Assembly (NCBI GenBank): GCA_037039925.1 | Contig: JAXRKP010000086.1 | Coordinates: forward strand, 124,001 to 188,000 | Length of the DNA: 64,000 nt | Source of the DNA: Doris montereyensis | Taxonomy: Eukaryota; Mollusca; Gastropoda; Nudibranchia; Dorididae | Direction: 5' to 3' | In this document: in pieces, positions 59,310 through 64,000 of the stretch | Layout: each line of letters begins with the position of its first letter | Position numbering within the stretch: position 1 is the first letter of the stretch | Notes under the pieces: generated by a model | Told to the model about the DNA's origin: nothing | The model's database searches: none | What the model saw: the letters and a program-made list of their open reading frames with translations, nothing else | Made by a program: the position numbers and the translations under genes

Positions 59310-59995
59310 TGGGCAGGAGGTTGTTTGTGTGTCGGTGTCTAATTCATGTGTTTGAAATGTTGTTTGTGTGTCGGTGTCTAATTCGTGTGTTTGAAATGTT
59401 GTTTGTGTGTCGATGTCTAATTCGTGTGTTTGAAATGTTGTTTGTGTGTCGGTGTCGAATTCATGTGTTTGAAATGTTGTTTGTGTGTCGATGTCAAATT
59501 CATGTGTTTGAAATGTTGTTTGTGTGTTCGGGTGTCAAATTCATGTGTTTGAAATGTTGTTTGTGTGTCGGTGTCGAATTCATGTGTTTGAAATGTTGTT
59601 TGTGTGTCGGTGTCGAATTCATATGTTTGAAATGTTGTTTGTGTGTTGGTGTCGAATTCGTATGTTTGAAATGTTGTTTGTGTGTCGGTGTCGAATTCGT
59701 GGTGTTTGAAATGTTGTTTGTGTGTCGGTGTCGAATTCGTATGTTTGAAATGTTGTTTGGTGTGTCGGTGTCGAATTCATATGTTTGAAATGTTGTTTGT
59801 GTGTCGGTGTCGAATTCATGTGTTTGAAATGTTGTTTGTGTGTCGGTGTCGAATTCGTGTGTTTGAAATGTTGTTTGTGTGTTGAAATGTTTGAAATGTT
59901 GTTTGTGTGTCGGTGTCGAATTCGTGTGTTTGAAATGTTGTTTGTGTCGGTGTCGAATTCGTGTGTTTGAAATGTTGTTTGTGTGTCGGTGTCTC
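59310..59995. repeat. 39-bp minisatellite, about 17 units
   Basis: Unit tttgaaatgttgtttgtgtg followed by tcggtgtcgaattcgtgtg, with a few one-base slips and one shortened unit near 59880. Single-base variants (cga/cta/caa, cgtgtg/catgtg/catatg) mark subtypes. Cys/Val/Phe-rich frames are by-products. Confidence 0.93.
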
Positions 59996-60605
59996 CTTGG
60001 GTCTACACTGTCACGGTCGGAGAGGTGCCAGAGCCTTCACGTTCCTGACTTAATGCTCCACTCGTTCGCATGGTAGATCTACGTCCACTCTTTTTTTCAC
60101 AGCTTTACAAAACGCGCAACATGTACCGCATATCAATTACCATGTCCTTGCATTCGCGCCTAAAAAATGGAATTAGAAAATATACATATCAATTATCATG
60201 TTCTTGCATTTGCGCTTCAAAATGGAATTAGAAAATCCATATATAAATTGGTTACATGCCACATTCAAGAAATAAAAGCGAGAAAAAAGTGGTAGATGAG
60301 GCTGTTCACGCCATAGGATAAGTTGTCGTCTCCAAAAGGCGCACGGCCGTGTGGGGTGTTATTGACCATGAAGGTCAGGTGATGACGAATTCCATCAACG
60401 TTGTTCGTCGTAAAGCAACCACAGAACACTCAAAACTGTTTTAGTGTACTGTGGTCGGCACATTCAAGTAATTTGAAGGGATTTGGTGCAGGCTGAGGCA
60501 TGATCCATGATACGCTGTCGCAGAATTTCTATTTCACTGAAAAACAAATCAAAGTTAAACAAGTTTCTTTATGCAGAAAGAGTAGGCGGAATGAAAAGAA
60601 AAGAG

Positions 60606-61005
<400 letters not shown>

Positions 61006-61009
61006 GGGC

Positions 61010-62340
61010 AAAAAAAGAAAAGCAAAGAGAGATCATTCAAAGAAATGGATACATGTAGCAGGATTGGCTCAACACACTCAAGAGAAAAAGAAGATTATGC
61101 AGGAAAGGGAAGGAACAACGTTATTCACATTAAACATCATGATATTACAAGAATGCTACAGTGCAATGATTACTATGTACATGTAGTGTAGCCTGGGCAC
61201 GGGGCGATACCATGTAGAATTGAAAGAAAACACTTGATCTTCATTAAGTCAAAAGTAAAATGTATTCGTTCAACAACCGATTACATGAATTCACTATAAA
61301 CTTCTGTTAGCAACCATTGATCATAATCAAGATTTTAGGAGAGCATCGCATCGTCAAAAATGATCCTTTAAAATTATTTTCAGTTGTTGAGCAGTCCTTC
61401 AGATACCGCTGTTAATTTATCGAGAAAGATGAAACAAATATACATCTCTATCATTCGCTGAATCGATTTAGATGGGAACCCCAAGCGCCCTGGATACATT
61501 TGCTACTTCTTTCACTGTTACTGGCATTTCTTGCGGCAAAATTAATTTCAGTATGTATTGTCATAGCTGTTGTTTTATCGTACAGGCTGTCATTTATTGA
61601 AAAATAAAAAATAAAGAATAATACATGCAAGACAAGCACATTAACATAGAGAAAATTAATGACAAATACAACAAATACCCGGTACTCAATGCCCCAAAAA
61701 GGCATAAGGCCAGTGTTAAAATCATATTATATCGGTGACAATAATGCTGATGAGGGTGAAGACAATAACAAGGAGGATGGTGAGCCATGACGACAGCAAT
61801 GATGATAACAAAGATCACAATAATTTGGGCGCATGCAGCGACCGACCCTGACCTCCCACAACAATAAAAAACCCAACCCAAAAGAACACAAAAACTAAAC
61901 TTTTCTGTCCGCAATGATCAATAAATTTACATTTTCTGTAAAACCTATTATCAACAACAGAAATGTAGATTTATTTATAATATTTCAAGTTTTCGGTCAT
62001 GGCAAATCAAGAAGATAGATAAGTCACAAGGATCCATTGAACAAGTAAGATAACTTTTACACGATTATGCCCCTTGCAATCTGTGACTCCTTTTGTTCTA
62101 TTTTTATCATCCACTTGACGGGCTCAACCCCAACATTGGTCCAGCTTGACGTCACAGGGTTAAGAGTTCTCCCATCCCATCCTAGTCTCATTTCCGCTTT
62201 CTCTCACCAAAGCCTAGGCAATGTAGGCTCGGAGATCAATCTGCAACATGACCAGTCGCCGCCTTGTGTACATTTTGCTCGATAATGGATTACTTCAACA
62301 TTCCCAGTGGATCATAAAGTATCTTTTAAATATTTCACAT
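61010..62340 (+). other. Upstream flank of the formin-like exon
   Basis: Unique AT-rich sequence, presumably containing the promoter and 5' UTR of the formin-like gene. No TATA box or upstream exon could be fixed. Confidence 0.35.
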
Positions 62341-62357
62341 CATCATAAATGTACATG

Positions 62358-62507
62358 ATGGGAAATTCTGACAGCCGCAACCTCGACAACCGATATAATG
62401 ACGGTCGAGGAGCAGGGCTGGAGTTTCAACGGAAACCGTCGGTTCCAGCACCTCGTATGCCAATGCCTGATGGCGTTGAACTTGAAAGAAGATTTACCAA
62501 AGTTCTG
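62358..62507 (+). CDS. FMNL: Formin-like protein (FMNL-type), first coding exon
   Basis: Fifty codons from ATG-GGA to donor CTG|gtcagt, phase 0. The N terminus MGNSDSRN fits an N-myristoylated formin-like protein, and RMPMPDGVELERRFTKVL matches the FMNL N-terminal block preceding the GTPase-binding domain. FMNL proteins nucleate and elongate actin filaments at the plasma membrane under Rho-family GTPases. Two ATGs lie just upstream in the same frame (62349 and 62355); the one at 62358 is preferred because it puts Gly at position 2. No second exon was found before the window ends, so intron 1 exceeds 1.4 kb. Confidence 0.7.
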
Positions 62508-64000
62508 GTCAGTATTATTACTTACTCATGAAATAATACTTTTCATTTGGATAAAGTAAATATAGTCATTGATATCAATAGTAAATCAACTAAATGAATA
62601 CACGTCTGGAATCTGTATTTCAAGAGCTAAATTCTAGATAGATTTGAGTCTATCGTGAATCATTGACAAGGAATGACAACAAATTGTGCTGCTCTAATAA
62701 TATCTAGATCTAGATCTAATGCTAATATATAGATGTAGTCCCGAGATCTTATCTAGCTCTATATCCAGATGTAGAAATCTAGATCTGCATCTGGATTCAA
62801 GATCGATTGAGAAAATGTCCCAATGAAGATTGAGAGAAGAGAAGAACAAGTTTGCAAGTCTTAACCAAGTAAACCTTTTGTGGTTGATTATTTCATCAGC
62901 TGAGTGCAAGGTGAAAGTTTGATTTCTTGATGAGCCGCCTGCCCCGCTAAATTTACATCTATTGGCCAATATTATCGCTTTTTTGAGATTGTCAGACTAT
63001 AATGCCTATGTCACAGAAGTTATATTTTTGAAGCCAGGAGTTCAAATTTGGGAAAGTTATAATTAAATGTATGATCGGTTAAAATATTGACAAAGTTTTG
63101 ATGTTCAATGGCCATGTGGCGTAAAGGGAAACTGAGCTGGTAGACTGTTCAAGAGCACTGTTAGAAGGAGTGTTTTTTCTTATAAGACTCATCCTGTTAA
63201 ATGTCTCTTCATTTAAATAAAAATTATCTTTATTTCAATAAAAGCTCTCTTTCAGTTCAGTTTGTTCCATGTGTGTGTATACAAAAACAAGAGCTAACAA
63301 AGTTCTGTCATGGACTGAACAATGATTGTACACAGAAGTAGGCCTATAGATTATATATAAGTAGCAGTAGTACAGACACATGTGTTGACTATTACAAAGA
63401 TTAACAAAGGCCTTGAACTGCTGTCCATGAATTGTAAAGTGGATCAGAACGAGAATTTGAAACTATCCCATAATGTCAAAGATGATGTCTCTGATCAAAT
63501 TTTCGGATTGAGCGGTGGGAAGAGACACGCTCATAGGGAGGATTAGCACGTGAACACAGATGGCTAATAGGAGCTCGATAAATCGAGAACTAAATCTGAA
63601 GTCTAATTAGTAGTCTAGTAATTTCTCCAGAGATTTCATTATCACTATGTCATGTTGGGATTGAGAGTTGAGTAGATTTAGAACTATCTAGATACGTACG
63701 TCTTAAGAATAATATTGATTATTGTTCTGATGAAAACATAGATCTGATCTATAGATAGGCTATAATAGGGATCTCGTCAAATTTTCTGTGTTCGTGTTTG
63801 TGCATGTAAAAATACACTATTATGGCCTGGTTGACAAAAGTTTTATTCAACCCTACCTGCAAACTTTGGTTTGGGGTGTACATTGTCATCAGAATGGTAG
63901 CAACATACAATGTGCTCATGTCTCAAAAATGTATTTTCTGATAAGAGGACTTTTTTCTCCATTCACACGTCTGCGTAGGTCCCCCTGTTATACACTGTTT
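62508..64000 (+). other. Intron 1 of the formin-like gene (partial)
   Basis: AT-rich, with a cluster of agatctagatct-like palindromes at 62699-62800 and more near 63735. No exon or named repeat seen. Confidence 0.5.

Noticed and set aside
59207..59788. 193-codon Cys/Phe-rich repeat protein
   Set aside because: 39-bp minisatellite; one-base slips move the peptide between frames without selection against stops.

Overview
The window is eukaryotic, from a metazoan and most likely a mollusc or other lophotrochozoan. Genes are split into small exons with GT-AG introns, there is no operon structure, and simple-sequence and SINE-like repeats are very abundant. I cannot name the species. All protein identities rest on my recognition of families from the translated exons; no search was run.

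Layout. Positions 1-10982 (minus strand): nine exons (the last cut by the window edge) of a coiled-coil protein resembling vertebrate C10orf67. Positions 11451-45553 (plus strand): a 16-exon gene for the tRNA wybutosine-synthesising methyltransferase TYW4 (LCMT2), with an N-terminal LCMT-type SAM methyltransferase and C-terminal kelch repeats. These two genes are head to head, with 468 bp between start codons, so they probably share a bidirectional promoter. Inside the 15.5-kb intron 13 of TYW4, on the opposite strand, lies a rhodopsin-class GPCR (two exons, 29736-31646). Positions 62358-62507 (plus): first coding exon of a formin-like (FMNL-type) protein that runs off the right edge.

The TYW4 and GPCR reading frames are broken by several one-base shifts, mostly in homopolymer runs, while the TYW4 splice sites and conserved motifs are intact. 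This looks more like uncorrected long-read indels than pseudogenes, but the sequence alone cannot settle it.

The rest is repeats. There is a piggyBac-type relic with TTAA duplications (13440-14519), two related non-LTR retrotransposon copies (22168-23755, internally deleted; 52718-55302, with endonuclease and reverse-transcriptase remnants), other LINE fragments, a TE ORF1-like remnant, an inverted-repeat MITE (26811-27222), and at least four tRNA-derived or SINE-like families. Minisatellites have units of 24, 33, 39, 44, 45 and 46 bp, and there are long (CT)n, (GA)n, (GAA)n, (TA)n and (CATA)n tracts. Two minisatellites appear to be amplified from the head of one SINE-like family. The 16.8 kb between TYW4 and the formin gene holds no gene I can support.
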